64,000 bases of DNA from contig CM077115.1 in NCBI GenBank assembly GCA_039619475.1, positions 514,620,815-514,684,814 on the forward strand, in the 5' to 3' direction. The stretch's first letter is position 1, and every line of letters starts with the position of its first letter. The position numbers were made by a program, and so were the translations under genes. This DNA comes from Icerya purchasi (taxonomy: Eukaryota; Arthropoda; Insecta; Hemiptera; Monophlebidae). Below the pieces are notes generated by a model. The model was not told the DNA's origin, did no database searches, and was given only the letters and a program-made list of their open reading frames with translations. Below are positions 10,620 through 22,231 of the stretch, in pieces.

Positions 10620-11550
10620 GAATCCTTGTCGGTTCATATAGAGTATATTAGCTGATGATGTTAACTTCTACTATATATTGTAAGTTAGTCGTAGCGAATT
10701 CTGGTGAATCGCCCACTAACAAGATGGCTGTGCCATCTGCAAAAGTAGCACTCATTATCTCGGCTGTTGTTGAAATGTCAGCTGTATACAATAAATACAG
10801 AGTAGGTCCTAAGATACTACCCTGTGGAACATCAGCCTGTATTGGATGAAATTTGGACTTCGCCTCTTCGTAAAAAATCCTGAAGGATCTATGAAGAAAT
10901 ATATGATTCAAGAAGTTAGCACATATTTTTCAGTAGCAGGTTGCTCATTTTATAGATCAGTCCTTCGTGCCAGACTCGGTCAAAAGCTTGCAATATGTCT
11001 AGAAAACCCGCCGGACAGAATTTTTTTTTTCACAAGCTGTTTCGATTAGCTTAGTTATACGATGTACTTAGGGTCAATCGTAGAGTGCTGCGGAAAGCAA
11101 ACTGATGATCTGGTATCTTGAATAAGGGTTTGAGCCGCTTAAGGAATAGTTTATCGAATAATTTTGATATGGAAAGTAATAAAGAGATTGGTCGATACGA
11201 AGTTATTGGTTTCCTAGATTGCGGTAACATAATGATTTGAACGGATTTGAAACATTTTGATATGTATCTCATTCTGAAACAGGCATTAAAGAGATATGTC
11301 AGCATGATAATTCCTTTACGTAATAATTCTCTAAGCGCTCCGAATGAAATTTCATCGATTCCGGAAGTCTTTTTAGAATTCATATTATTATCTAACTCTT
11401 GTGCAGCTTCAAGGGGAGTAACTGGTTTTATTTGCTGGAAAGGTTGGTAATTTGTTATTATATCGATCTAGGAATTTATATTATGTGTTGTAAAGACTGA
11501 AGCTAAATGTGAAGCAACGTCCATTCCTGTTGCTTCAGTTAGAAGAATTT
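10620..11550 (-). mobile_element. Jockey-like LINE, RT-domain fragment
   Basis: Minus strand. The frame 11383-11051 gives KKTSGIDEISFGALRELL, ITSYRPISLLLSISKLFDKL and HQFAFR, standard RT blocks 1-3 of jockey-type LINEs. A frame break follows (with ILQAFDRVWHEGL readable between), then 10911-10648 gives ADVPQGSILGPTLYLLYTAD and ATFADGTAILL. The catalytic FADD is FADG, a loss of the second aspartate. It is truncated at both ends, without RNase H or endonuclease, and lies tail-out against the plus-strand ORF1 that begins at 11559. Confidence 0.75.
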
Positions 11551-11558
11551 TTAAAAAC

Positions 11559-12389
11559 GTGGACGGTGTTCATCTGCCCACTCGATCGGTAGAGATTAAA
11601 TTCGTTTCTTCCGTTCTTCCTTCCCACATCTCCATTTTTAGATTAATTTTTCAGGTATGGCCCAGTATTAGATCTCCTATTCAACGTAATAAGTGCTATC
11701 TTATTGGTCATACTTTTAATTTTCGCCGTAGTCCCTCAACTTACTGCATTCATTGCAGCGACAAAAATTCAATCTCAGAATGGCCTTCGACTAATTCCGC
11801 TCCCGCACGCCGAAACTGCAGAAGGGATCACCGTTCTTCGGATCGACGCTGCCCTGAATGGCTTCGACAAAGGAGATAAAACGTATTATGGCCTATGAGA
11901 ACATTCCGTTTTTAAGAAGCTTGCGACATGAAAAGTAAATCTTTCGCATCATCAGCCTTTTCTTACGCTGGCAGAGCTGCAGCTCAACCCAGAGATCCAG
12001 TCCCTTCATTAACAAATCCTTCATCTGAAAAAATGTTTCCTCAGATGAAAGCGCCAAGGGCAATAAAAGGTCAGTACTTTCACCGTCAATCTAATAAAAA
12101 ACCGCAAACAAAAATTTCTCCTCAATTTCCGTTTCTACCGTCCAGCCGAATAGCTTCTCCATCTAATGGTTGGGCTTTGAAGTCTAATTCCATTAAAATG
12201 AATAACTCTGCTGAGCTTGTTACTTCCAAGGATTCTTTTAATGATACTCCCTCGCAAATTTCCTCCCCAGTTGAGTCTTTTTCCTCTGCATTCATACAGC
12301 TCTTAGCTAGACATAACATTGCAGCTTCCTCCGAACTTAAAAAATCTCTTAAATTTTTGCTCCAGAGCTTTATGTCTCTTGCCTTGTAA
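11559..12389 (+). pseudogene. LINE ORF1 (gag-like, zinc-knuckle) remnant
   Basis: A plus-strand ORF1 product resembles jockey/I-type gag. A CCHC region decays through CYLIGHTFNFRRS, YCIHCSDKNS and CRRDHRSSDRRCPEWLRQRR. The C-terminal part is open at 11928-12389 (KSFASSAFSYAGRAA...; ending SFMSLAL). A frame break near 11880-11925 separates the two. The remnant starts with SS/PST sequence, several knuckle cysteines are replaced, and the ORF2 that should follow is not seen. The tail-side flank (12390-12500) is T-rich. Confidence 0.65.
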
Positions 12390-12909
12390 TATATTAACAT
12401 ATACAATATTTCAAATTTTGTTATATTTTGAACTCTATTTGTGTATTTTTTTTTTTTCTTTTTCTCCCCTTTTACATTTTTTCATCTTTAATAAAGCGTT
12501 CATTTTCCTTTTCCATGTGTTCCATTCTCTTACTTCTTTTTTTCTTCTTCTTTGTATTCGTCTCTATCGTGAGCATAGACTGGTAATAATGGTCATAGTT
12601 ACAAGTTATATTTTCCTTTTCTTACATCTGTTCCCTTTACTTGTTATTTTTCATCTTAACGGATATTACTCCTGCTACGCACACTTTACTGGTTTGTTCA
12701 GTGGCGCTGTAAGACAGGTTCTTTATCCTTTAATATTAACCGATAACAATGGCTCTAACTCCCTTAACAGGATGATTAATAGTTGGCGATAGTCTTCAAT
12801 TAACGTATATTCGTATGAAGGCAACGATTGTTTCAATAATGATCGCTATTTCAGCCTACCTTTTAGTTATCATAATAAAAGTATTTTTTATCCTATATTT
12901 TCTAATTGC
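12390..12909. other. AT/T-rich DNA, nothing recognised
   Basis: Pyrimidine-rich on the plus strand (tttttttcttttt). The open frame 12319-12792 translates this low-complexity sequence and is not supported as a gene. Confidence 0.45.
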
Positions 12910-13275
12910 TGCGTTTTCTACTCGCCACTTCTAAATAAGTTGGTCGGTTGTAGTGATTGTTGAGAAAGTATTGTGGGACAAATTAAAATGGGTATAACCT
13001 GTAGGGGGGGCAGTATCTGATCGTTATCTAGGACCAGTTTATTGATGACAGAGCCATGTCTGTTTTCCAGTGTTACTCCCCACAAAGGTGAGTGGGCATT
13101 AAAATCACCGAGTAATATCATTGGCGGGCTAACCTGTAACAGTACTGACTGAAACATATCTGCTGTGATTATATAGTTCAGAAGCACACAGCAGTTACAC
13201 AGAGTTTTCGTTGTGGAAGATATCTGAGGAAGATGGACGACCATGTTGAGATGAATTAATATCGAAAGCATTTAA
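12910..13275 (-). mobile_element. LINE family 4 endonuclease fragment
   Basis: The minus-strand frame 13271-12918 encodes VHLPQISSTTKTLCNCC, PPMILLGDFNAHSPLWG and ENRHGSVINKLVLDND. It is nearly identical over about 90 residues to the endonuclease part of the family 4 copy at 7226-9042. It keeps the GDFNAH motif. Both flanks of the domain are missing, so this is an isolated internal fragment. Confidence 0.75.
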
Positions 13276-13363
13276 TATTACAGCTTACCGACTCCCAATT
13301 TTATTTTTAATTTAAACTTATATAAATTTTATGTAGGTGAATACATCCTGTTTGTTAAAACTG

Positions 13364-13574
13364 TATAATAAAACAAACTTTAATAACAAACAATATAGAA
13401 CAATAAATTAGATAAATACCTATTTAGAAACGTTTTCGGGCATAACCCATCATCAGCTAAAACTAAAGAAGTTAGTTTTAGCTGATGATGGGTTATGCCC
13501 GAAAACGTTTCTAAATAGGTATTTATCTAATTTATTGTTCTATATTGTTTGTTATTAAAGTTTGTTTTATTATA
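13364..13574. repeat. 211-bp near-perfect palindrome, Penelope-like terminus
   Basis: Arms of 103 bp (13364-13466 and 13472-13574) are exact reverse complements around a 5-nt loop (agaag). Each arm, read outward from the loop, contains CTGATGATGGGTTATGCCCG followed by AAAACG. This matches the CTGATGATGG..stem..CGAAACG signature found in the GIY-YIG element at 40880-42135. It looks like two Penelope-like 3'/pLTR ends joined tail to tail, or a fold-back copy. A long exact palindrome like this would form a stable hairpin. Confidence 0.85.
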
Positions 13575-14892
13575 TATTATATAAATTTTACTCACCGGTT
13601 ACTACAATATACTTTTCTTTACTTTTTGATATTATATTACTTAAATCCAGTGCCGGCCCTAGCAATATTTTTAGGTAGTGCGAGATCTCAAAATGGCGCC
13701 CCTCTAAATATGAAACTCAGCGTTCTTTCCATGCAATTGCTTATCCGTGATTATGATATAGTTTACATTCAGACGAAAGGGAATTTATATATAAACAGTA
13801 TCAAAACGACCAATTATCTCTGTAGACATATCTGAATGTCAACTTGTGAGAAATAATAACTAATATTTTGATTGACAACTTTTATTTCGAATTGTTATTC
13901 TGCAGACAGTAATCAATTTTAAAGTAAAATAACAACCAATTTCATAAAAAAATTCTAGATGGCCGCCTTTCTAGTTTTTGCCCTTGGAAATTTTTTTATG
14001 AAATCCGAATAATTTAACTTCTGGACAATAGCATTTTCTATAGACAAAATTCCAAAATCTGATAGTCTTTCCTAACACACATAGTATATATCGTAAGTAA
14101 ACTGTTATAAGTTTTAATCTACTGAAACTTCGTTCTCCTTTAGCGACAGTTATAGGTACAGCTAGCAAGATACGAAACACTGTCCACGCATCCAGGAAAG
14201 TATCCTGCCAATCATCTTGTTTTATAAATTTAAGAACCTTTAATGGCCCTTCTGATTGATAATATTTTAATAATGGGTTCAGACTCATAAGTTCCTCAAC
14301 GAATTCGCAACCACGCACATCACATTTTCCCCCATCGATTAAACTAATTTACAAATCAGCACAGGCTTTTTCCAATGTGAATTTTTCAGGAATTATTTTG
14401 ATGTATAAAAATGACCACCGGTATCGTTGAATTTTGACCGTTGTCTAAATCGACTGACCAATGCATTTTCTCAATTATATCAATCGTAGGGTAAAAAACT
14501 TTCATTTTAAATAATTCTTCAGGATCTTAGTGTCTCATCTACAGCTTTGTATTCAAATAACGGTTTCTTTTTTCGGGATCGGACTGGCTTAAAAATAGGA
14601 TCTACCTCAGCCTAGGATGCTATTTCCCTAGCTGTTATTATGGTAAATGAAACAATACGGTACTGTTTCACAAATTCCATGCAGTATTTCAGCAATTGCG
14701 ATGTGTTTGATAATTACACAGTTTCAGACTGCATAGCCTTGCATTATAATGTTTATTTGAAATATTTACCAAGCCACCAAAGTAACTATGAACTCAAATT
14801 GCTCCATATTCTGTACCAGCGACAAGGCTTCTGATGCTGCAACTGAATGATTTGTTTCTTCGTGAAGATTTAGAAGAGCATCACGAACTGAA

Positions 14893-16452
14893 ACTATTTA
14901 CTACGCAGAGTCGTTTGCAATTTTACGCGCCATTGAATTCACTAGTTCTCTTACTGTCCAAACAAATTTTGTTTTGATATCTGACTCCAGAAGCGTTCTT
15001 GATTGTATTTCCTCTCCTTATATTCATCCTTCTTCGGACCCAGTCATCTTACATATTCGATCCTTAATTTCTGTCCTCTCTCGCTCACGTTCATTGCATA
15101 TAAGATTCCTATGGGTTCCCAGCCACGCTGGGATTCATGGTAATGAGAAGGCTGACTACCTTGCTCGTTCGGCTTTGGCTTCCGGACGTCTTGTCCGACG
15201 ATTTCCTTCCTCCGAATTGCTAAGTATAGCAAAAAAAATTCAATTTGAAAATTGGAAATCTTTGTATGGTCCTTCCTTTACAAATCCGCGGTCCTTATAT
15301 TTGTCTATTCAATCCTTTCCACTCTCACACCCTTGGTTCCTGGACTTCCCACACTTTCGTCGTTCTACTATATCCTCTTTTTGTCGCCTTCGCTTTGGTC
15401 ACAGCTGTCTTCCTGCTTCTCTTTATCGGTTTTCTATTAATTCCCTTCCTCTCTGTCCATTATGTGTAGATAACACACTCGATTGGGACGCTGATCACAT
15501 TTTCTTTGAGTGTGCATCTTTGTCTTCAGAAAGATTGGTACTATACTCAGATCTACTATCCCTTAATATCCCCACGCCGTACTGTGCTTCCTTTATCCTC
15601 GCCTTTCCTTCACTGTCTGTTGTCCCTGCTATTGCTAAATTCTTGTCTTTAATCCGCGATCGTATAAACATTTAAGCAAAACCCTCATCCTTTTCTTATC
15701 TTAAGATTTTGGTTCCCCCGCCGCTTTCACATGGTGCATTGTGGGCCTCTTTGCTTGGATGGTGGCCATAGTGGTACTGGGTCAAGGTGGTGCGGATCTT
15801 CCGGAGTTACGAGTAGTATGAACGCTACTCTATTGGGCGATCATGCTGCCCCCTTCCGATGTGGAGTCACTTTCCTGTTTATCCTGAATATATCGTAAGC
15901 TCGTCGTCCGCAGATGCCGTTTGAATAATGGATAATCAATTATTTTGCTTTTCTGGACGGGAATTACGAGCGTCGCAACCGTAGGCAAATAGCGATGTCT
16001 TGTCTCTTGCCTCATCGGGCACTGTGGGCACTGCATTGCAGTTGCGGCCATATTGTTGATGATGATCTTTTTGTGGGCGCAGCCCAACAATCGCAGACAT
16101 GGATAAAAATACTTTTCTTTTTATGCTGGTCACACGTTTAAGTATAGATAATATATTATAGTGAGGTATAACGGCTAACAAGATATAAGAGCTTTCCTTT
16201 CCTTCAAGATATCCTGTGTAATTATTCGTCTACACATTTATTTCCCTTCGGACTGCTAATTGCACGAGTTCTAGTACCGATCTTTTTTTGACTCCCTTGC
16301 TATCTCTTCATAGCAGTTCTGGCCGTTTCCACCTTTCCCAAATAACTTTCTTAGTGTCCTCAATTTCCTTTTGTCCTAAGTTCTTCCTTCTTGATGGGTA
16401 ATCGTCCGTAGCTGACAAGCCCAATAAAAAAGTTAAAAAAAAACAAAAAAAA
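14893..16452 (+). mobile_element. LINE family 1 inserted in hAT copy 1
   Basis: A 1560-bp 5'-truncated insertion is flanked by AACTGAA duplications (14886-14892 and 16453-16459). The second hAT copy at 38935 shows the uninterrupted target (..cgaactgaagagtagtg.. in reverse). The ORF enters at YYAESFAILRAIEF (RNase H glutamate), followed at 14974-15675 by ISDSRSVLDCI, PSHAGIHGNEKADYLARSA and the C-terminal knuckle PLCPLC..DWDADHIFFEC, ending RDRINI. The RNase H catalytic residues and zinc ligands are intact. The 3' UTR is unusually long (about 750 bp) and contains the GGCCGCA module in antisense before the A-rich tail (16427-16452). Confidence 0.88.
15830..16181 (-). other. Antisense zinc-finger-like open frame in LINE 3' region
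   Basis: The minus-strand frame 16090-15830 begins MLGCAHKK and contains NNMAATAMQCPQCPMRQETRH and DYPLFKRHLRTTSL. These resemble degenerate C2H2/CxxC segments found in some LINE ORF1 or DNA-binding proteins. It overlaps a second frame at 16181-15936. It is probably a nested fragment of another element in the 3' UTR, and shares the ACAATATGGCCGCA block with 3971-4105. Function unknown. Confidence 0.3.
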
Positions 16453-17935
16453 AACTGAAGAGTAGTGAAAGCAAACAGCAGCTAGGCTAGAAATTCTACT
16501 CTCCCCTGCGAATTCGTGAACTTCTTTAAGGGATAATTTTTCTGTGTGCTTGGATATTATTTCTCGTCGCTTTGTTGATCCAGAAAACAATACAAACAGT
16601 CTTGTGAAAAATCCAAATAGAAAAAAACTGATTTAACAGATGTTTTAGCTGCATTATTACCAAATTTAGGATATGACAGCCGCATGGATTAAAAATTTCT
16701 GGAGGATATTGATTAAGATTTCCGAATTGGACACTTTTGTTTACTTTTACTATGTTCGCGCTATTATCGTATCCTTGACCTCAACAATCGTTCATGTTCA
16801 AATCCAACTCCTGTACACAATTGTATCAAAAAAGAGGCCAGTGGGACCTGCTCCAGAAGAATAACTTACCAGCTTGTAACCAACGAAGCACTTTCGTACT
16901 TTGACTGCTTCTTCATCAGTGTCGACAAAACAGATTGTTAGTAATAATTGTTCAACGTAGCTTACATCAGAAGTGCAGTCCCAGTATGATGCAGAAGTAT
17001 TTAGTTGACTTCACCATATTTAAGGTATTATTTCGAACTTCATTTCCAAGTAAGTCAATTAACTCGTTTTGAATACGTTTCGAAAAATAGTGGACACTGT
17101 TCTATTTATTTACAACACGGCACAGGGGTTCCCAACGATACATTATCAAATATATAGTAGTTGAATGAAGCCCAGGAAGTGGCCATTATTAGTAATGTAT
17201 AAAGTTTCAGATACAGAGCTCACTCTAAACGACAAATTATTGCCTGTTAAGAAAAATACTACGGACATCATTCGTTCGAGGATAGCAACCCACCGAGATT
17301 TCTTGTCTTCAATTTGTTTTTGCAAGAGCTTGTCTATTCCACCGAAGTCCTTCAGGTACTAATCGACGCTTCTGTCCAACTGTTCATAGCACGTCGGTGA
17401 TCTAGGGAATTTTGTGACTTTTGAGACGCGTTGATACGTGCCTCTAGTCGTCAAATCCGTCTTTTCCCAAATTAGAGTAGGGATTTTTGTTTAAAAAAAC
17501 GGCAAAAAAACAATATACTTTATCCACTGATTTGGAGTATACGAGACATCTTCTTTTGAATGTTTCCCGCCGATTTGGCATTACTCTTCCAAAATGCGTA
17601 TTTGAAAAATGACAAAATGACGACTGTCACACTGCCTCGAGTAGTTTTCATTGCTCATTTCGTTACGTACGGGAACGCGAATAATTATTTCATCTCTTGT
17701 AGCAGAGTTGATAAGCGGCCACTTTGAAATACCATCATAATTGTATTCTCTCAGAATTTATGATAATGACGCTATAACCGACATATCTTCTCTAATATTT
17801 TCAAATCCAAATGAGTGACCAGGAATAGCTAAATCTACTATATGAGCTTCGGCTGAGTCCTGTGGTTTCGGTTGATTTTGGCGTCCGGTGCGGCCGCACC
17901 ACTCGCACCACCCTAGGGCCGCCACTGCTTAAATC

Positions 17936-18727
17936 CCGCAAAACTGTAAAAATTTAAGGAACTCATTCAATGCGAGAGAATAATAATCGACTAATAACAT
18001 ACAAGTAAGATACTTTTAAATGTAACTACGCCATTTAATTTTGATAACAGATTAATTATATGAAATACTAAAAGTTGAAAATGTGTTAAAAAAAAATAAA
18101 TGAAAGAAATACAAGTGACCTAAGAGCTAATAAAATTATATATCAATTGTTTTGTTTTTTTAGATCAAGCTTGGCTATACTTTAACAAGTTCTGAGACTA
18201 TATATAAAAGTGTATTGACAAAATTTTTTGCATAAAAATTTATTCTTTCAAATTTGTTATTAGTTGCTTAATTATTAAATTCGAAATAATTTTCTAGATA
18301 GCTGGTGTTTATGTTTCAATAGAAATGATTTTTAAACTTTTGAAGATTTTGTTTTTATTTTTTTAAGGAATAATAAATTAAAATTTCGGGAAAACGGTTT
18401 ATTTTAAAAATTTGAAAAAAACACCTTCTACATTTATACTTTTCAACTTTTCATAAACGAATGAAATGAGAAGAGTTTACACCGAAAAACTGGAAGAATA
18501 TAATTTTCGTCATTAGTACAGTTTCCTTTTTTTTAAACAAATGTATTATTTTTTACCACTAGAAGGTAAATCGGAAGCAAGATATTTTTTGCCGAATGTA
18601 GGAGGATACATAATACAGCCGACACACAAAATCTAAAACTTCAATTTCTTTTTAATTACATTTTAATGGCAGTAATTTTAAAATAAAGTACTTTTGTGAT
18701 AATATTTCGGTGTAATTATGTTAATAG
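17936..18727. other. Intron 1, distal AT-rich part
   Basis: The AT-rich sequence ends in an acceptor-like tract and AG immediately before the next S28 exon. No element was recognised. Confidence 0.5.
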
Positions 18728-18863
18728 AATTTGATGAAACGGTTAAAGACGCTATAGCTGCGTATAGTGAAACTTGCGTTAGGGAAATAATGACTGCAAA
18801 TCAAGAGATAAAACTATTTCTGCAGGATGAAAATGGGAAAGGATATATAGCAGAACATTTCAA
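18728..18863 (+). CDS. S28 serine peptidase, internal exon B
   Basis: A 136-bp exon follows gttaatag and precedes gttggt. Joined to the previous exon it reads VDFREFDETVKDAIAAYSET, then CVREIMTANQEI and GKGYIAEHFK. This matches the S28 segment after the SSAPL motif (VDFxEYxEVVxxxL..YxxxCxxxI..A..E). Phase is consistent on both sides: the leading AA completes a Glu codon, and the trailing AA is completed by A of the next exon to give Lys. There are no stops within the joined frame. Confidence 0.85.
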
Positions 18864-19730
18864 GTTGGTTATCAATCAGAATTAAAGATTATTTATTCTT
18901 AAGATATCACATAAGAAGAACTGCTTACATTTTATTATTATTAAATGTATATTGATTCAAATGGAATTATAAAAAATATTATTCGTCTTATCATTTTAAT
19001 TTAATGTTGCTATCTACTTATACTAATATATTTCTCAGCATATTTAATGGATTTGACTTAAAAAGCTGGAAAAAATTTTATTTTCCATTGATCTTTACGA
19101 TTTTAATGTAGTTATTGGTTAGAACTTAATTTTAACTTTAAATACAAGTATAAAATAAATACACAAAATAAAAAACAGTATAGAAGCCAACAAGGGTGTC
19201 TAACCAAACTCAGACCATTAGGTTAGATGCAGTGGCGTACCTTTTGGGGGGTTTCAAACCTCCCTCAAAATTTTGGGAAGATTTGATATCAGGGCCCGCC
19301 CAATGGCACAGAAAACGAGCAACTGCTCAGAGCGGTATAGTTTGTGGGGTGGAATTATATTCATTATACTTACACTGTAAAAGAATTGTTTTTTATAGCG
19401 ATACGCAAATTTATAAAATAACCGCGTCGCTTATCTTTTTTTTTTTAATCGATTTATGACGACAGTAAAAATAGTTCGGTGCGAAATTTTTTTTAAATTT
19501 TTTTATAATAAATAACAAACAAATAAAGGTTTTATTTTTCGCGCGTAGACAATTCTTTTTTTCTCGCTAACGCAATAAACTTGAAATTTAAGCGGTGTTG
19601 TCGGCAGAAATTTTAAAATAATTTATTTATAATTTACAAAAAAGAACACAAAAGATGATCAAAGAAAAAAACAAACAAGTCTACCGAATTCCCCTTAATT
19701 AATTTTATCACTACACCCGAATTGTTAAAA

Positions 19731-19763
<33 letters not shown>

Positions 19764-19977
19764 GAACGAAAAGAAGTCTCGACGAATAATTTTACATACG
19801 AACTAATGTAACACGATTTTAACGAACGACCATCTTCGTACACTTTTAAAAGAAACACATTGCTCCCGCAAAAAAACACACAATGGCCCACGCCAATCCG
19901 ATACATACAACGTTTCTAAACTAAACTGTTGCAGACCGCAACGGCTATTGAGTCCTTAAATAATACCGACGCTATCC
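18864..19977. other. Intron 2, AT-rich with a TA microsatellite
   Basis: AT-rich. A (TA)n tract lies at about 19733-19761. Around 19216-19350 is a GC-richer patch (cagtggcgtacc..gggcccgcccaatgg) that looks like part of a DNA-transposon end, but no partner terminus was found. Confidence 0.45.
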
Positions 19978-21985
19978 TTTTTTTTTTTTTTTTTTTTTGG
20001 GCAGCTACCCAGGACAATTGGGCTAGATTAGAGGTTAAATTTTAATCCGGTCAGAAATCGATGACAGAAAAAAGACAAGAATAGGAACCACACTGGAAGA
20101 CGGCAAAGCTAAGATATAGAAAGCACTATATGGAGTAGGAAAATTCAGCTTTAATAATTAAACGTTCAGGATATTAGGTTCGGAGGAAAGACTGGAACTT
20201 CAAACAGCACCTGGTCAGGATCACAAACGAAGGAACAGTCGCTAGAGTACAAAGGACAATAAGGGGATGGGAAAAGAGCAAAACGATGCCGTGAGGATGA
20301 GAGCAAAGTATGATTGAACCGCAGACGGCAGATAAAAATGATAAAAAAAAAACGTTTAAGAGTAGGAAAATAATAGAACCAAGAACAAGAAGAGGGTCTA
20401 GGCTGAATAGAAAGGTAAAATGAGTTAGGATTGGAAAAGGAGCGAGGATACACATCCGACCAAAGTCTGATATGCATTCTTTTGGAGAGGGGAAGTATGT
20501 TATGACCAGAAATCTTTTTAAAAAATTGTGGAGAGTGTAACGCTAAGCGTGCTAAGGAATCCACCGTCTCGTTACCATCAATACCCGCATGACTTGGAAC
20601 CCAAATCAGGTCGATGGAAATGGAATGGGAAACGGAAAGACTATAAATGAGAGAACGTATACGGAAAACGATGAAATCAACGGAATATGAGGGAAAGGGA
20701 GAGAATATAGCCTGAAGAGCACTTTTGGAGTCCGAAATAATTAAGTATCTATCAGAGGTACAAGTTGAGGAAATAAATATAACGGCTCAAAGAATGGCAT
20801 AGAGTTCTGCGGAGAAGATGGAGCAAAAATCCGGGAGCCTGAAGAATTGAGCGGAATTATTGGCTGGAGAGAAAAAGGAAGCAGCTACGCCTCCCGAACT
20901 TTTGGAACCATCAGTAAATATTAAGGAATAAAGAGGAAATGAGGAATTAATAAGAAAATTAAATTCTTGATTGGCAACTTCGGAGCCAGAGGTTTTAGAT
21001 GATGAAGGGAGAGAAGAGAGTTTTGTAGAGTGAAAAAACACGAAGAAGTTAAAAGTAAAATAAGGAAGTTTACTATGGTAAATAGTATAGGAGGAGAATT
21101 TGTCTAAACGATGAGAAACAAGGGCTAAGATAGGGCCATTTATGAAAGATAGAGAGGTATGAGAGACGAATCTTGGAAAATGAGATGGAAAGTCTTTTTA
21201 CAAGGAAACTGTATCCTAAATGTGATCGTCGGATGAACAACGGTTTTACATTCAATTCAGAAGAATAGCTGGAATAGAAGTGGAATTAAGCGCCCTTAAG
21301 CAAAAACGAAGAACCAAATTTTGTGTAAAATCCAGTTTGGAGAGGAGAGATTTTGAGGCATTGCCATATATGAAAGAACAGTAATCTAGTTTAGATAATA
21401 TGATTGATTTGTACAGCAGGATTAGGATTTGAGGATCACCGCCCCATCTCGTATGTGGCAGGGCCTTAAACAGGTTGAGTCGTTTGCGGCAAGAAATATT
21501 AAGAAAATTAATGTGCTCAAAGAAAGACAAGCGGCTATTTAGAAACACTCCATGATAGCAGAAACAGTTAACTAGGGAAATAGGAAAATTATTCAGAGAA
21601 ACATTGACAGAGGCTAAATTGTAAGGACGGAGAGAGAATACAACGCAGGAGGATTTAGAAGAAGAGACAGATAGATGAATAGAAGAAAGAGAAAGTTCCA
21701 AGACGGTCAGTGATCTGTTAAGTACCTCGTTGGCGGTTGTAATAAAGAGTAAAGGAGAATTTCGTCTGCATAGAACAGGGAAGAGGAAGAAATAGGAAGA
21801 GTGGCAACATTGAGCATATAGATATTAAACAAAGTGGGACTGAGACAAGAGCCCTACGGAAGACCACGAAAAACCTTTCTTAAAGGAGAATCTGTTGCAG
21901 AAGATAAACGGATAGACTGATTCGGCATAAGGTTGAGAACAAAATCAACGAAAGTAGGAGGAATACTAATGGATAATATTTTTGA
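19978..21985 (-). mobile_element. LINE family 1, 5'-truncated copy (C)
   Basis: Minus strand, T-run 19978-19998 marking the tail. Order from its 5' side: RT end (GLP-stop-GSCLSPTLFNIY, where the Gln codon has become TAG; FYADEILLY, where the second catalytic Asp has become Glu). Then come the post-RT region 21701-21252 (KALPHTRWGGDPQILILLYKS, LDYCSFIYGNASKSLLSKL), RNase H start (YSLIFTDGSKSSGGVAASFF, FSAELYAIL) and the C-terminal tail 20564-20166. Multiple frameshifts are present. It is the most divergent of the minus-strand family 1 copies. Confidence 0.85.
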
Positions 21986-22109
21986 CATTTTTATGTCTTT
22001 GCTTTGGAACATAAACTTAAAAAGCGTCACGGAAAAGCGTTACGAAAATTTCATGTCTTTAATTGGATATGACTGATAACTAATATTATGTCTACGTCTC
22101 TACGTGGGC

Positions 22110-22195
22110 ACATAAACTCGAAAAGCGTTACGAAATTGTGGGTCACGAAATTGAGTGTTACGAAATAGAATGGCGCGCCATAAATATCGAATCCG

Positions 22196-22197
<2 letters not shown>
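22110..22197. repeat. Short repeat flanking LINE copy B, left unit
   Basis: This contains aaactcgaaaagcgttacga, then cgaaatagaatggcgcgcc and ataaatatcgaatccgaatt. The same string occurs at about 23235-23311 on the other side of the LINE, with a few substitutions and a 16-bp extra block on this side. A further partial unit (aaaaagcgtcacgg) is near 22018. It looks like a pre-existing tandem repeat, or an unusually long target duplication. Confidence 0.6.

Positions 22198-22231
<34 letters not shown>

Larger units (their letters stand above)
13648..17927 (-). mobile_element. hAT transposon with 8-bp TSD (copy 1)
   Basis: Both ends are visible: left CAGTGCCGGCCCTAG, right CTAGGGCCGCCACTG, inverted with one mismatch, extended by a second shared block (tggtgcgag / gtagtgcgag). 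They are flanked by exact 8-bp duplications CTTAAATC (13640-13647 and 17928-17935), the hAT hallmark. Minus-strand coding pieces run from the right. A TTF-type zinc finger region lies at about 17690-17400 (RHFS..HFGRV..NRRETFKRR..LVYSKS). The GESRISSLAA segment is near 16490. The C-terminal hAT dimerisation domain is at 14318-13971 (LLAVPITVAKGERSFSRLKL). Stops and frameshifts make it inactive, and a LINE (14893-16452) splits it. Confidence 0.9.

Noticed and set aside
12319..12792. 157-codon Phe/Leu-rich ORF that looks like a membrane protein
   Set aside because: Arises from a pyrimidine-rich tract after the ORF1 remnant; no start context or homology.
13364..13574. CRISPR-like or inverted terminal repeat of a DNA transposon
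   Set aside because: The arms are joined by only 5 nt with nothing between, and the genome is eukaryotic; no TSD flanks the palindrome.
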